A DNA stretch of 64,000 bases from Gemmatimonadota bacterium (GCA_020161135.1 JAIUOB010000005.1:496001-560000); one strand, 5' to 3'; shown: positions 41,891 through 51,585, counted from the stretch's first letter. Program-made: numbers and translations. Notes: generated by a model not told the origin, from the letters alone.

Positions 41891-43798
41891 ATGGCCTTTC
41901 TCGCTCCCTGGTTCCTCGCCCTCGCGGCTGTCGCGGGGGTGCCGATCTTCCTGCATCTGCTGCGACGACGCATCGGTCGCACAGTCGACTTTCCGGCTGT
42001 GCGCTACCTCGCGCGCATGGAGCAGGAGCACAGCCGTGAACTGAAGCTGCGGAATCGGCTGCTGCTCATCCTGCGCGTGCTCGCGGTGCTGGCGCTGGCA
42101 TTGGCCGCCGCCCGCCCCATCGCCCGCCGTATCGGCTTCGGCCACGCGCCGGTCGCCCTCGCGCTCGTCGTCGACAATTCGATGAGCAGCGGGCTCGTGC
42201 TCGACGGACGCCCGCGTCTCGACGCCCTGCGCACCGAGGCCCGTGAGCTGCTCGGCGCCCTCGGGCCCGACGATCGCGCCTGGCTGGTCACCGCCGATGG
42301 CCGCATCACCGGCGGGGCGCCGTCCGCGCTGACCGACGCGCTCGATCGTCTCACACCCCTCGCGGCGCGCGGCGATCTTGCCGGCGCCGTGCGCCGTGCC
42401 CTCGCGCTGGCGCGGAGTGGCGCCCCGCGCGCACCGCTGGTCGCCCTCGCGACGGACGGTCAGGCCAGCAGCCTGCGTGCCGACAGCGTCGTACAGGCCG
42501 CCGACGTGCCGGTCGTCGTCCTGGGCGTCGGGGCTGGCGCGCCACGCAATCGGGCCGTGTTGTCGGCGGTGCCGGCCCCCGCGCGATGGACGCCGGGCGG
42601 CGCCGTCTCGCTGGCCATCACCTCACCGGACGCCACGGCGTGGCGCCTGACGCTCGACGGACGCACCGTCGCCCGTGGCGACGTGCCCGCCGCGCCCGCC
42701 ACCGCACCGGCACGCGCTGAGCCGAGACTCGCCAGTGCGGCCAGCGGCTGGCTGCGGGGCAGCGTCGAACTCGAGGCCGACGCGCTGCGCGCCGACGACA
42801 CGCGCTGGTTCGCCGTGCGGGTGGCGCCGCCGCCAACGGTCGCGGTGCGCGGCGAGAGCGGTCCGTTCCTCGCCGCAGCGCTCGGCACGCTCGTCGACGA
42901 GAAGCGACTCGCGCGCGGTACGCTCGGGGCGCCCCGCGTGGTGACCGTGTCCGGCGCCGACGCCGCCGGCGTGCGCAGCCCGGTGTTCCTCACCGCGCCG
43001 CAGGATCCGATTCGTATCGGGGATGCGAACCGCGAACTCACACGCCTGGGCATCCCGTGGCGCTTTGGCGCGATCGCGCGCGGACAGGTCCTCGCCCGCG
43101 CGGCCGGCCTCGAAGCGCAGCGCGACTCGCTGAGCGCCACCGTGCGCGCCTTCGAGGACACGCCGGTGCGCCTGCGCTACCCGCTCGTCTACTCGCCCGG
43201 CGGCAACGCGAACGCGGCCGCCGTCGCGGCGGACACGCTGGCCACCGCCGGTGGCACGCCATGGGTCGTGGCGGGCAATGGTTACGTCCTGGTGGGCTCA
43301 CCCATCGACCCCGAGGCGACCGACCTGCCACTGCGCGCGGCGTTCGTGCCTTGGCTGCTCGAGGCGCTTGCGCGCCAGCTCGGCGAGGATGGGCGCCTGA
43401 TTGAGGCGGCGCCCGGCAGCACGCTCACCGGCGTGCGCGACGCGACCGGCCTTGAGCGCCCCGACAGTACGGTGCTGCCGCTGGACGGCGATCGGCTCGT
43501 GGTGCCGGCCGAGCCCGGCGTCTACTTCCTGCGGCGCCAGAACGCGCGCATCGGCGCGATCGTCGTGAATGCCGACGCGGCCGAGTCCGACCTGCGTGGA
43601 ACGGCGGCGGGCGAGCAGGAGGCCCTAGGCTCGCGCGTGCAGGCCCTCGTGGCCGGTGCCAAGGTGCAGGCCACGGCCAGTGGCTCGGCGTGGCGCGCGG
43701 CGACCTTCTCGCACGCGGCCGGGCAGGCGTTGCTGCTTCCGCTGGTGGCCCTCGCGCTGGTGGCGTTGCTCGCCGAAGCGTGGATCGGCGGCCGCTGA
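41891..43798 (+). CDS. BatA-like membrane protein with vWA domain
   Basis: 635 residues. N-terminal BatA-type segment: helix near 3-24 (PWFLALAAVAGVPIFLHLL), FPAVRYLARMEQE, and a second helix near 55-80. A vWA-like domain begins at about 93 with DNSMSS (a MIDAS-like D-x-S-x-S). A long periplasmic part follows, then a C-terminal helix near 612-630. Pairs with the DUF58 protein, probably in one complex at the inner membrane. Ends 11 bp before mfd. Confidence 0.88.
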   Translation: MAFLAPWFLALAAVAGVPIFLHLLRRRIGRTVDFPAVRYLARMEQEHSRELKLRNRLLLILRVLAVLALALAAARPIARRIGFGHAPVALALVVDNSMSSGLVLDGRPRLDALRTEARELLGALGPDDRAWLVTADGRITGGAPSALTDALDRLTPLAARGDLAGAVRRALALARSGAPRAPLVALATDGQASSLRADSVVQAADVPVVVLGVGAGAPRNRAVLSAVPAPARWTPGGAVSLAITSPDATAWRLTLDGRTVARGDVPAAPATAPARAEPRLASAASGWLRGSVELEADALRADDTRWFAVRVAPPPTVAVRGESGPFLAAALGTLVDEKRLARGTLGAPRVVTVSGADAAGVRSPVFLTAPQDPIRIGDANRELTRLGIPWRFGAIARGQVLARAAGLEAQRDSLSATVRAFEDTPVRLRYPLVYSPGGNANAAAVAADTLATAGGTPWVVAGNGYVLVGSPIDPEATDLPLRAAFVPWLLEALARQLGEDGRLIEAAPGSTLTGVRDATGLERPDSTVLPLDGDRLVVPAEPGVYFLRRQNARIGAIVVNADAAESDLRGTAAGEQEALGSRVQALVAGAKVQATASGSAWRAATFSHAAGQALLLPLVALALVALLAEAWIGGR

Positions 43799-43809
43799 GG
43801 TAGGGCACC

Positions 43810-46800
43810 ATGGCATTGCCGCGTCTCCTCGACGCGTTCGCCGCGCTGCCGGCGTTCGCGCGTACACTCGCCGCGCTGCCCGGGGCCGGCGCCTCACTGC
43901 GCATCGGCGGCCTCGCCGGGTCGTCCGACGCCGTGCTCATCGCGGCGCTCGCGCGCGCGCTGCCGCAGCGCCTCGTCGTGGTCGTCACCGATCAGGTGAA
44001 CGACGCCGAGCGATGGCTGGCCGACCTGCAGGCGCTCGTCGACGATGTGCCGGTGGCGCTCTATCCGCCGCGCGAAGGGTTCGGGGAGGTGGAGCCGCAC
44101 GCCGAGGTCGCCGGCGAACGCATCGAGACGCTCGAGAAGCTCGCGCGCGGTGGGGTGCGCCTGCTCCTCACGACGGCGCGCGCCGTGCTCGAGAAGACCG
44201 CGCTGCCGGCGGCCCTCGGCTCGGCGCGCCTCGAACTGCGCAAGGGCGACGTCCGCCGCCCCGAGGATCTGGCGCAGCACCTCGAGTCGGTGGGCTTCGA
44301 ACGGGTGCCGATGGTCGAGGATGTCGCACAGTTCTCCGTGCGCGGCGGCATCGTCGACATCTATTCGTTCGGCATGGCCGAGCCGGTGCGCCTCGAGTTC
44401 TGGGGCGACGAGATCGCCGAACTGCGCCACTTCGACCTCAACACGCAGCGCAGCACGCGGGATGCCGACGTGGCGCTGATCCTGCCGGTGGACGTGCCGG
44501 CGGGCGACGCCACGGCGGACGCCGAGCGGGTGGCGCTTCCCACGCTCTGGCCGTCCGACACGCTGGTCGTGTGGCCGGCCGGCAGCAGCGTCCTGCCCGA
44601 GCTGGTGCGCACGTGGGACGAGGCCGAGCATCACGCGCAACTCGCACGTCGTCGCGGCGAGCATGTCGTGCAGCGCGAACAGTTGTTCGTGGCGCCGCCG
44701 GTCATGGCCAGCACGCTGGCGCGCTTCGGCACGGTGCGGCTCAATCCGCCTCCCCAGCGCGCCACCAGCGCAAACACCGCGGCCGAGGCGCCCCAGGGGC
44801 CCGAGCCGGACATTGCCTTCGCGACGCGCGCGCCCGAAAGCATCTCGCGCGACCTGCGCGTGCTGCGCCGCCTGCAGCGCGACGGCCTGCCCACACTCAT
44901 CCTGTGCGACAACGCCGGGCAGGCAGAACGTCTCGATGAGTTGCTCGGCGAGGACGGCCCCGTGTCGGCGAGTCTCGCCATCGGCGTGCTCGGCGCGGGG
45001 TTCGTCATTCCGAACGTGGTGCGGGTCCTCACCGACCACGAGATCTTCCGGCGCGATCGGCGGCTGCGGCGGGTCCGCCGCTACGCCACCGGCGCGTCGC
45101 TCGACACGCTCGGGGCGCTCAAGCCGGGTGACTACGTCGTGCACCTCGAGCACGGCATCGGCATCTATCGCGGCATCGAAAAGGTGTTCGTGCGCGAGAG
45201 CACCATCGAGAGTGCGGTCATTGAGTACGAGGGGGGCGATCGCCTGAACGTGCCGCTGTATCGCATCGACCAGATCGAGCGGTACCGCAGTGCGCACGAC
45301 GTGAGCGAGGATGCCCCGCCGCCGCGACTGCACAAGCTGGGCGGCAACCGGTGGAAGGCGCAGCGCGAGAAGACGCGCATGGCCATCCTCGAGATGACGC
45401 AGGAGCTGCTCGACCTGTACGCCCGTCGCAAGGTGACCACGCGGCCGTCGCACGGCCCCGACGGTCCGTGGCAGCGGCAGCTCGAGAGCAGCTTCCTGTT
45501 CGAGGACACCCCCGACCAGCGCAAGGCCACCGAGGACGTGAAGCGCGACCTCGAGGGCGAGCGGCCGATGGATCGCCTGCTCGTGGGTGACGTGGGGTAC
45601 GGCAAGACCGAGATCGCCATTCGCGCCGCCTTCAAGGCGGTGCAGGGCGGACGGCAGGTGGCGGTGCTCGTGCCAACGACCATCCTGGCGGAACAGCACG
45701 CGCGCAGCTTCGGTGATCGCCTCGCCGACTTCCCCGTGACGGTGGAAGTGATGAGCCGCTTCCAGACGGCGAAGGAGCAGGCGCAGATCGTCGACAAGCT
45801 CAAGAAGAAGCAGGTCGACATCGTCATCGGCACGCACCGGCTGCTCAGCCCCGACGTCGCCTTCGCCGATCTCGGGCTCATCATCGTCGACGAGGAGCAC
45901 CGGTTCGGCGTCAAGCACAAGGAGCGACTCAAGCAGCTCAAGCTCAGCACCGACGTGCTCACGCTCACGGCCACGCCGATTCCGCGTACGCTGCACCAGT
46001 CGTTGGCCGGGCTGCGCGACCTGACGCTCATGCAGACGCCGCCGCGCGACCGCTCGCCGGTCCTGACGTTCGTGGAGCCGTTCGACGACGCGCTCATCGA
46101 GGAGGCCATCTCCCGCGAGCTCGATCGGGGCGGGCAGGTGTTCTTCGTGCACAATCGCATCGAGACCATCGAGGCCATCGCGGACCACCTCCGCCGTATC
46201 GTGCCGCGGGCCCGCGTGGCGGTCGGCCACGGCCAGATGCGCGAGCGGGAGCTCGAGGTGGTCATGCGGCAGTTCGTCGAGGGCTCGGTGGACATCCTCG
46301 TGTCCACGCTCATCGTGGAGAGCGGCCTCGACGTGCCCAACGCGAACACCATGTTCGTGAACCGTGCCGATCACCTGGGGCTCGCGCAGCTCTATCAGCT
46401 CAGGGGACGCGTGGGACGCTCGCACCGGCGGGCGTACTGCTTCCTGCTCGTGCCTGACCAGGTCGACGAGGATGCCGAGCGCCGCCTCGCGGTGCTTGAA
46501 CACCACACGGAGCTGGGCGCGGGTTACCGCGTGGCGCTCAAGGATCTCGAGCTGCGCGGCGCCGGCAACCTGCTGGGGCCCGAACAGAGCGGCTTCGTGC
46601 ACTCGGTGGGTTTCGACCTCTATCTCCGGCTGCTCGACGAAACGGTGCGACTGCTGGCGAGCGGAGGGGGGCAGAAGCCGTGGATCCCGGCCGATGTCAC
46701 CCTCGATGTCCCGGCATTCCTCCCCGACGAATACATCCACTCCCAGGACGCGAAGCTCGACATCTACCGTCGGCTCACCGCCATGCGGGACGTCGCGGCC

Positions 46801-47121
46801 ATCGAGGGGCTGCAGGCGGAGGTGCGGGACCGCTTCGGCGCGCTGCCGGCGCCGGCGCAGGCACTCTTCGCCAGCGCCATGCTGCGGGTGCTCGGCGCGG
46901 GGCTTGGCGTGGACGGGGTGCTTGTGCGGGCCTCGGAGGCCCGTGTTAGTTTCAGGGCTGACGCGGTTCCGCGTCTCAAGGGGCTGTCGGCGGCGTTTCA
47001 CGGCGTCCAGTTCCAGGTGGACGTCCGTCGCACCCAACCGTTGGCGCTCAAGCTCACCCGGTTGGGTGGTGCGGAAATGCTCGAGGGGTTGGTGCGTGCC
47101 CTCCGCGCCCTCGCCGCCTAG
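43810..47121 (+). CDS. mfd: transcription-repair coupling factor
   Basis: 1103 residues. Releases RNA polymerase stalled at lesions and recruits UvrA. UvrB-like N-terminal region (about 25-300; YPPREGFGEVEPHAEV); RNA-polymerase-interacting domain near 435-500 (LKPGDYVVHLEHGIGIYRG); motor with Walker A LVGDVGYGKTEIAIRAAF near 593, DEEHRFGV near 695, TATPIPRTLHQSL near 718 and RGRVGRSHRRAY near 868; C-terminal TRCF domain near 960-1085. uvrA, its partner, is also in the window. Confidence 0.97.
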   Translation: MALPRLLDAFAALPAFARTLAALPGAGASLRIGGLAGSSDAVLIAALARALPQRLVVVVTDQVNDAERWLADLQALVDDVPVALYPPREGFGEVEPHAEVAGERIETLEKLARGGVRLLLTTARAVLEKTALPAALGSARLELRKGDVRRPEDLAQHLESVGFERVPMVEDVAQFSVRGGIVDIYSFGMAEPVRLEFWGDEIAELRHFDLNTQRSTRDADVALILPVDVPAGDATADAERVALPTLWPSDTLVVWPAGSSVLPELVRTWDEAEHHAQLARRRGEHVVQREQLFVAPPVMASTLARFGTVRLNPPPQRATSANTAAEAPQGPEPDIAFATRAPESISRDLRVLRRLQRDGLPTLILCDNAGQAERLDELLGEDGPVSASLAIGVLGAGFVIPNVVRVLTDHEIFRRDRRLRRVRRYATGASLDTLGALKPGDYVVHLEHGIGIYRGIEKVFVRESTIESAVIEYEGGDRLNVPLYRIDQIERYRSAHDVSEDAPPPRLHKLGGNRWKAQREKTRMAILEMTQELLDLYARRKVTTRPSHGPDGPWQRQLESSFLFEDTPDQRKATEDVKRDLEGERPMDRLLVGDVGYGKTEIAIRAAFKAVQGGRQVAVLVPTTILAEQHARSFGDRLADFPVTVEVMSRFQTAKEQAQIVDKLKKKQVDIVIGTHRLLSPDVAFADLGLIIVDEEHRFGVKHKERLKQLKLSTDVLTLTATPIPRTLHQSLAGLRDLTLMQTPPRDRSPVLTFVEPFDDALIEEAISRELDRGGQVFFVHNRIETIEAIADHLRRIVPRARVAVGHGQMRERELEVVMRQFVEGSVDILVSTLIVESGLDVPNANTMFVNRADHLGLAQLYQLRGRVGRSHRRAYCFLLVPDQVDEDAERRLAVLEHHTELGAGYRVALKDLELRGAGNLLGPEQSGFVHSVGFDLYLRLLDETVRLLASGGGQKPWIPADVTLDVPAFLPDEYIHSQDAKLDIYRRLTAMRDVAAIEGLQAEVRDRFGALPAPAQALFASAMLRVLGAGLGVDGVLVRASEARVSFRADAVPRLKGLSAAFHGVQFQVDVRRTQPLALKLTRLGGAEMLEGLVRALRALAA

Positions 47122-47188
47122 TGGCAACGATTCCGTTGCCGCCAGGGTCCTACCACATCACACCCACTCCGCGCCCGGAGTCTGCCTG

Positions 47189-48691
47189 ATGCCATCCACT
47201 CGTCTGTCCGTGCTCGCCGCCGTGGCCTTTGCCGTGGCCTGCGGCGCGGCGTCCAACCCCGACGTCGCCGCCACCGCCGGCTCGCAGAAGCTGTCTGTCA
47301 CGCGGCTCGCGGACATCATCGGCACGTCCCAGGCGCCGCTGGAGAAGGACGTCGCCCGCTCGATCGCCGAACTGTGGGTCGCCTACCAGCTGGCCGGCAC
47401 GGCCGCCGCGAAGGGCGACTCGATGACCGATCCCAAGGTCATGCAGGACGCGCTCTGGGCGAACATCGACAACATCCGCGTCAAGAAGTTCTACGACCAC
47501 GTGTCGAAGGGGTGGGACACCCTCGCCCCCGGCACCGACGAGCAGCGCTACAACAACGGCGAGGCCTACTCGGCGCGCCACATCCTCGTGACGGTCGACG
47601 AGCGCGCCACGCCGGAGCAGCGGGAGTCGGCGCTCGCCAAGGCGCGTGGCATCCTCAAGGAAGCCACCCCGGCCAACTTCAGCACGCTGGCCGCCAAGAG
47701 CGACGAGCCGGGTGCGAAGGAGCGCGGCGGTGACCTCGGCATCTTCGGCAAGGGCGCCATGGTGCCCGAGTTCGAGAAGTGCCTCACGAACCTCAAGCCG
47801 GGCGAGATCTCGCGCGAGATCTGCGTCACCAGCTACGGCTTCCACATCATCTACCGCCCGCCGTTCGCCGAGGTGAAGGACAAGTTCGCCCCGATCGCGA
47901 AGCAGCGGAACGTCGCCATCGCCGAGAGCACGTACCTCACCACGCTCGAGACCAAGAACGAGGTGAAGCTCGAGGCCAACTCGGCCATCAAGGCGAAGGC
48001 CGTGGCGAAGAACCCGAGTGGCCACGCGAAGGACAGCGAGAAGCTCGCCACGTACAAGGGCGGCTCGCTCACGGCCGCGCGCTTCGGCGAGTGGGTCGCG
48101 GCCTATCCGCCGCAGTCGCAGATCCGCCCGCAGCTCGTCGCGGCGCCGGACACGATGGTGGAGAAGTTCGTCAAGCAGATCGTGCGCAATGAACTCGTGC
48201 TGCGTCAGGCCGACAGCGCCAAGTTCAACGCCGACACGTCGGAAATGGCGAACCTCATCCTCATGTTCAAGAGCAACCTCGGCACCACGTGGGCCTCGCT
48301 CGGCGTCGAGCCGGGCAAGCTAGCCGACAGCGCGAAGGCGGGCGGCGACAAGGCCGCGATCGCCGGGGCGCGCATCGACAGCTTCTTCGATCGCCTGGTC
48401 AAGAACGAAGTGCCGTTCGTCGACGTGCCGTACATGACGCTCCGGGCGCTCCAGAAGAAGTACGAGTGGGGCATCAACGAGGCCGGCCTCGACAAGGTGA
48501 TCGAGAAGGCGCGCAGCGTCCGCGCGACGTCGGATTCGCTCAAGGCCAAGGCGCCGCCGGCTGGTGCCGCTGCACCGCCCGCTGGCGCCGGTGCGCCGCC
48601 GGCTGGCGCGGGTGCGCCGCCGGCTGGCGCGGGTGCGCCGCCCGCTGGCGCGCCGCCCGCGGTTGCCCCGCCGGCCGAGAAGAAGCCCTGA
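47189..48691 (+). CDS. parvulin-type peptidyl-prolyl isomerase, lipoprotein with Ala/Pro/Gly repeat tail
   Basis: 500 residues. Leader SVLAAVAFAVAC gives a lipobox, so it is likely attached to a membrane facing the periplasm. Parvulin domain about 130-230: YSARHILVTVDERATPEQRE, ERGGDLGIFGKGAMVPEFE, ICVTSYGFHIIY. The flanking helical parts are SurA/PrsA-like in arrangement. The last ~45 residues are repeats of APPAGAG. ATG 47189 gives the lipobox. 67 bp separate this gene from mfd and 67 bp from the next isomerase. Confidence 0.88.
   Translation: MPSTRLSVLAAVAFAVACGAASNPDVAATAGSQKLSVTRLADIIGTSQAPLEKDVARSIAELWVAYQLAGTAAAKGDSMTDPKVMQDALWANIDNIRVKKFYDHVSKGWDTLAPGTDEQRYNNGEAYSARHILVTVDERATPEQRESALAKARGILKEATPANFSTLAAKSDEPGAKERGGDLGIFGKGAMVPEFEKCLTNLKPGEISREICVTSYGFHIIYRPPFAEVKDKFAPIAKQRNVAIAESTYLTTLETKNEVKLEANSAIKAKAVAKNPSGHAKDSEKLATYKGGSLTAARFGEWVAAYPPQSQIRPQLVAAPDTMVEKFVKQIVRNELVLRQADSAKFNADTSEMANLILMFKSNLGTTWASLGVEPGKLADSAKAGGDKAAIAGARIDSFFDRLVKNEVPFVDVPYMTLRALQKKYEWGINEAGLDKVIEKARSVRATSDSLKAKAPPAGAAAPPAGAGAPPAGAGAPPAGAGAPPAGAPPAVAPPAEKKP
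48551..48655 (+). repeat. five 21-bp tandem repeats inside the isomerase gene
   Basis: Five units of 21 bp beginning GCGCCGCC(G/C)GCTGG start at 48551, 48572, 48593, 48614 and 48635; the third and fourth are identical. Each encodes A-P-P-A-G-A-(A/G). Unit length keeps the frame, so copy number can vary without breaking the gene. Confidence 0.88.
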
Positions 48692-48758
48692 TTGCAGTGC
48701 AGGGGTCGGGTGGCGTCCGCCACCGGACCCCTGCACGCACCGCCGGGTACCTGCCCGC

Positions 48759-50174
48759 ATGATGCCACGTCTGTCGTTTCGCACGCCGCTCCTGCATCCG
48801 ACCGCGCTCATGGCCGGCGTCGCGCTCTTCGCGACGCCGGTTGCGCGTTCGGCGGCGCAGGGAACGCCCCCCCGCACCCCGCCGGCCGCCAAGGCCGACA
48901 CGGTGAAGGTGCTCCCGCTCGACGGCATCGCCGCGGTCGTGGGCGATCAGGTCGTGCTGGTCTCCGAGGTGCTGTCGGCGGTGAACACCGCCCGGGCCCG
49001 CGGCGCGAAGGTGGAGAGCGCGCGCGACCTCGCCAAGCTCGAATCGCAGTTGCTCGAGCAGTTGGTCGACGCCGAGCTCCTCGTCCAGAAGGCCAAGGCC
49101 GAGAAGGTCGAGGTGACCGACGGCGAAGTGCAGGCGCTGGTCGACGAAACGGAGCGCAAGGCACGCAGCAACTTCCCGTCGGAACGTGAGTTCCGGCAGG
49201 CGCTGCGCGAGAATGGCTTCGGTACCGTCGAAGAGTGGCGCAAGATGCAGTTCGACCAGGCCAAGCGGGATCGCTTGCAGCAGGGGATCATGCAGAAGCT
49301 GCAGCGCGACGGGAAAGTCACGGCCGTCAATGTCACCGAGGCCGAGATCAGCGAGGCGTTCAACGAGAACAAGGAACGCATCGGCCGCAAGGAAGCGCGC
49401 ATCGGCCTGCGGCAGATCGTCATTGCCACCAAGGCCAACGACGCCGCCAAGAAGCGTGCACGCACGCGCATCGACTCGCTGCGGGCGGAACTCGACAAGC
49501 ACCCCGAGGACTTCGAGAATCTCGCCAAGCGATTCTCGATGGACGGCACCGCCGAGCTGGGCGGCGACCTGGGGTGGAATCGTCGCGGGCGCATGGTGCC
49601 GGAGTTCGAGCGCATGATGTTCGCGCTCAATCCCGGCACCATCAGCCCCATCGTGGAAACGCAGTTCGGTTACCACATCCTGCGGGTCGATCGGGTGCAG
49701 CCGGGCGAGGTGAAGGTGCGGCACATCCTCATTCGCCCGCTCATGGACTCGACCGACGAGGCGCGCACGAAGCTCATTGCCGACAGCGTGGCAAGGGCGT
49801 GGCGCAGTGGCGGCAGCTTCGATTCGCTGAGTGCGCGGTTTCACGACGATGCGAGCGGCGAGGAGAAGTCGATCCCCGAGTTCCCGCGCAGCGAGCTCCC
49901 CGAGGCCTATCGCAACGCGCTCGAGGGGGCCACGCTCAACCAGATCGTCGATCCGTTCCCGCTTCCCGATCCGCAGGCGGGCGTGAGCAAGTTCGTCGTG
50001 GCACAGGTCACCTTCCTCGACGAAGCCGGTGAGTACACGCTGGCCGAGATGCGGCAGCGCATTCGCGACCAGCTCTCCGAGGAGCGCAAGATGCGACGCC
50101 TCATCGACTCGCTGAAGAAGCAGACGTACGTCTCGGTGCGTTACGACCCTATCAAGCAGATTCCCACGCCGTAG
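48759..50174 (+). CDS. surA: SurA-like periplasmic peptidyl-prolyl isomerase
   Basis: 471 residues with signal peptide (cut near RSAAQ). Helical chaperone N-terminus about 50-190 (IAAVVGDQVVLVSEVLSAV is the SurA start), then two parvulin domains: about 220-320 (ARIGLRQIVIATK, LGGDLGWNRRGRMVPEFE, YHILRVDRV) and about 325-435 (VKVRHILIRPLMDS). Folds outer-membrane proteins, for example the two TonB receptors here. pdxA follows 10 bp later, as in the E. coli surA-pdxA order. Gene symbol by domain order and this linkage. Confidence 0.9.
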   Translation: MMPRLSFRTPLLHPTALMAGVALFATPVARSAAQGTPPRTPPAAKADTVKVLPLDGIAAVVGDQVVLVSEVLSAVNTARARGAKVESARDLAKLESQLLEQLVDAELLVQKAKAEKVEVTDGEVQALVDETERKARSNFPSEREFRQALRENGFGTVEEWRKMQFDQAKRDRLQQGIMQKLQRDGKVTAVNVTEAEISEAFNENKERIGRKEARIGLRQIVIATKANDAAKKRARTRIDSLRAELDKHPEDFENLAKRFSMDGTAELGGDLGWNRRGRMVPEFERMMFALNPGTISPIVETQFGYHILRVDRVQPGEVKVRHILIRPLMDSTDEARTKLIADSVARAWRSGGSFDSLSARFHDDASGEEKSIPEFPRSELPEAYRNALEGATLNQIVDPFPLPDPQAGVSKFVVAQVTFLDEAGEYTLAEMRQRIRDQLSEERKMRRLIDSLKKQTYVSVRYDPIKQIPTP

Positions 50175-50184
50175 CACTCGTCCC

Positions 50185-51114
50185 ATGCGGCTCGCGATCA
50201 CGCTCGGCGACCCACGGGGTATCGGGCCGGAGATCGTCGGCAAGGCACTCGCCGATCCCGCCGTGCGGGCGCTCGGTGTCACCTGGCGGGTGTATGGCCC
50301 CCGGGGCACCACAGCGCCGGTCGACGTCGACGTGGGGGAGTGGGCGCCGTCCGCCGACGGTGCCGAGACCGAGCGGGTGGCTCGCGCCGGACTGCTGGCG
50401 GGGCGGGCGGTGGAACAGGCCGCACGGGACGCGCTCGCCGGGGTGGTGGACGGCCTCGTGACCGCGCCACTCGACAAGGCCGCGCTGCTGGCCGGCGGCT
50501 ACGCCGATCCGGGGCACACGGAGCTGCTGGGGCGGCTGGCGGGCTGCCCGACGACCATGATGCTCGCCTCCGATCGGCTGCGAGTCGTGCTCGCCACCAC
50601 GCACATCGCGCTGCGCGAGGTGCCGGACGCCGTGACGCACGCGGCGCTTGTGCAGGCGGCCGAGGCCACGCGTGCCGGGCTGCAGCGCGACTTCGGGATC
50701 GTGGCGCCGCGGCTGGCGCTGTGCGCCCTCAATCCGCATGGCGGTGACGGCGGACGCTTTGGCGACGAGGATGCGCGCGTGCTGGCGCCGGCCGCGCAGG
50801 CGGGCGGCATGGCCGGGCCGTTTCCGGCGGATACCGTGTTCGTTCGCGCCCTACGCGGTGAGTTCGACGCCGTCATCGCGCCGTATCACGACGTGGGCAT
50901 GACGGCCATCAAGGTGGCGAGCTTCGGCGAGGCGGTGAACGTCACGCTTGGCCTGCCGTTCGTGCGCACGTCGCCGGACCACGGCACGGCGCTCGATATC
51001 GCGGGGCAGGGGATCGCCGATCCGTCGAGCATGATCGCGGCCATGACGCTCGCCGCGTCGCTGGTGTCGCGCCGGGCGGGCCGTGTACCGGACCGCTCCT
51101 CGCCGTCTCCCTGA
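50185..51114 (+). CDS. pdxA: 4-hydroxythreonine-4-phosphate dehydrogenase
   Basis: 309 residues. NAD-dependent step of the DXP-independent-start branch of pyridoxal phosphate synthesis. LAITLGDPRGIGPEI at the start, TAPLDKAALLAGGY near 93, HTELLG, LALCALNPHGGDGG near 177 and YHDVGMTAIKVASFGEAVN near 234 carry the metal and substrate residues. Follows surA by 10 bp and is probably translated from the same message. Confidence 0.95.
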   Translation: MRLAITLGDPRGIGPEIVGKALADPAVRALGVTWRVYGPRGTTAPVDVDVGEWAPSADGAETERVARAGLLAGRAVEQAARDALAGVVDGLVTAPLDKAALLAGGYADPGHTELLGRLAGCPTTMMLASDRLRVVLATTHIALREVPDAVTHAALVQAAEATRAGLQRDFGIVAPRLALCALNPHGGDGGRFGDEDARVLAPAAQAGGMAGPFPADTVFVRALRGEFDAVIAPYHDVGMTAIKVASFGEAVNVTLGLPFVRTSPDHGTALDIAGQGIADPSSMIAAMTLAASLVSRRAGRVPDRSSPSP

Positions 51115-51130
51115 AAGCCAAGAGTCGTCC

Positions 51131-51174
51131 CGTCCCGAAGGGGTCAGAACAACTGTTCTGACCCCTTCGGGACG
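51131..51174. repeat. 44-bp palindrome, 21-bp arms
   Basis: Arms 51131-51151 and 51154-51174 are exact inverted copies (core GAAGGGGTCAGAACA / TGTTCTGACCCCTTC) around two bases. It lies between the converging pdxA and the 78-residue gene, so it may end both transcripts. An 11-base piece of the arm, AAGGGGTCAGA, also occurs at 2141-2151 beyond another minus-strand gene end, hinting at a dispersed palindrome family. Confidence 0.9.
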
Positions 51175-51194
51175 AGGCGGCTACCGGGTCGCGC

Positions 51195-51431
51195 TCAGCT
51201 CGGCCCCGACGGGGCGCTCTCGCGACTCTCGCGGCGCCCGCCCTGGTGCGAAGCCTCCCCGCGCGTTTGCTCGTACTCCGGGCGGCTGCTGTAGCCATAG
51301 CCGCCGAAGACCTCGCCCCCGCGCATGTAGTCGTGGCCGTATCCTCGGCCCAGCGGGTAGCCCGCGTTGCTCCGGGCGGAGGCCGCCGTCCCGCGACGGT
51401 CGTCTGGCGCCCCCTCATGCTCCTTGTGCAT
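51195..51431 (-). CDS. small unrecognised protein, 78 residues
   Basis: Hydrophilic, Gly/Tyr/Arg/Glu-rich, with GYPLGRGYGHDY and GGYGYSSRPEYE in the middle. ATG 51431 is preceded by GGAGGG four bases upstream on the minus strand, an excellent ribosome site for this genome, which is the main reason to call it. It ends 21 bp before the palindrome. No family recognised; no signal or membrane segment. Probably a low-complexity stress or surface-type peptide, but that is a guess. Confidence 0.62.
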   Translation of the reverse strand: MHKEHEGAPDDRRGTAASARSNAGYPLGRGYGHDYMRGGEVFGGYGYSSRPEYEQTRGEASHQGGRRESRESAPSGPS

Positions 51432-51585
51432 CGGTCCCTCCGGTCAGGGTGGTCCGAACAGGTGGTTCAGAGACGCTACGGCGGTGGGACGGGTGAGGCA
51501 AGCACGAGCATGGGGTGCCTTTTCGTGACCAATCGGGTACCGGTCGGTTGATTCCGCTTCTAGGAGGTAGCTAGCTTTCAAGGCT

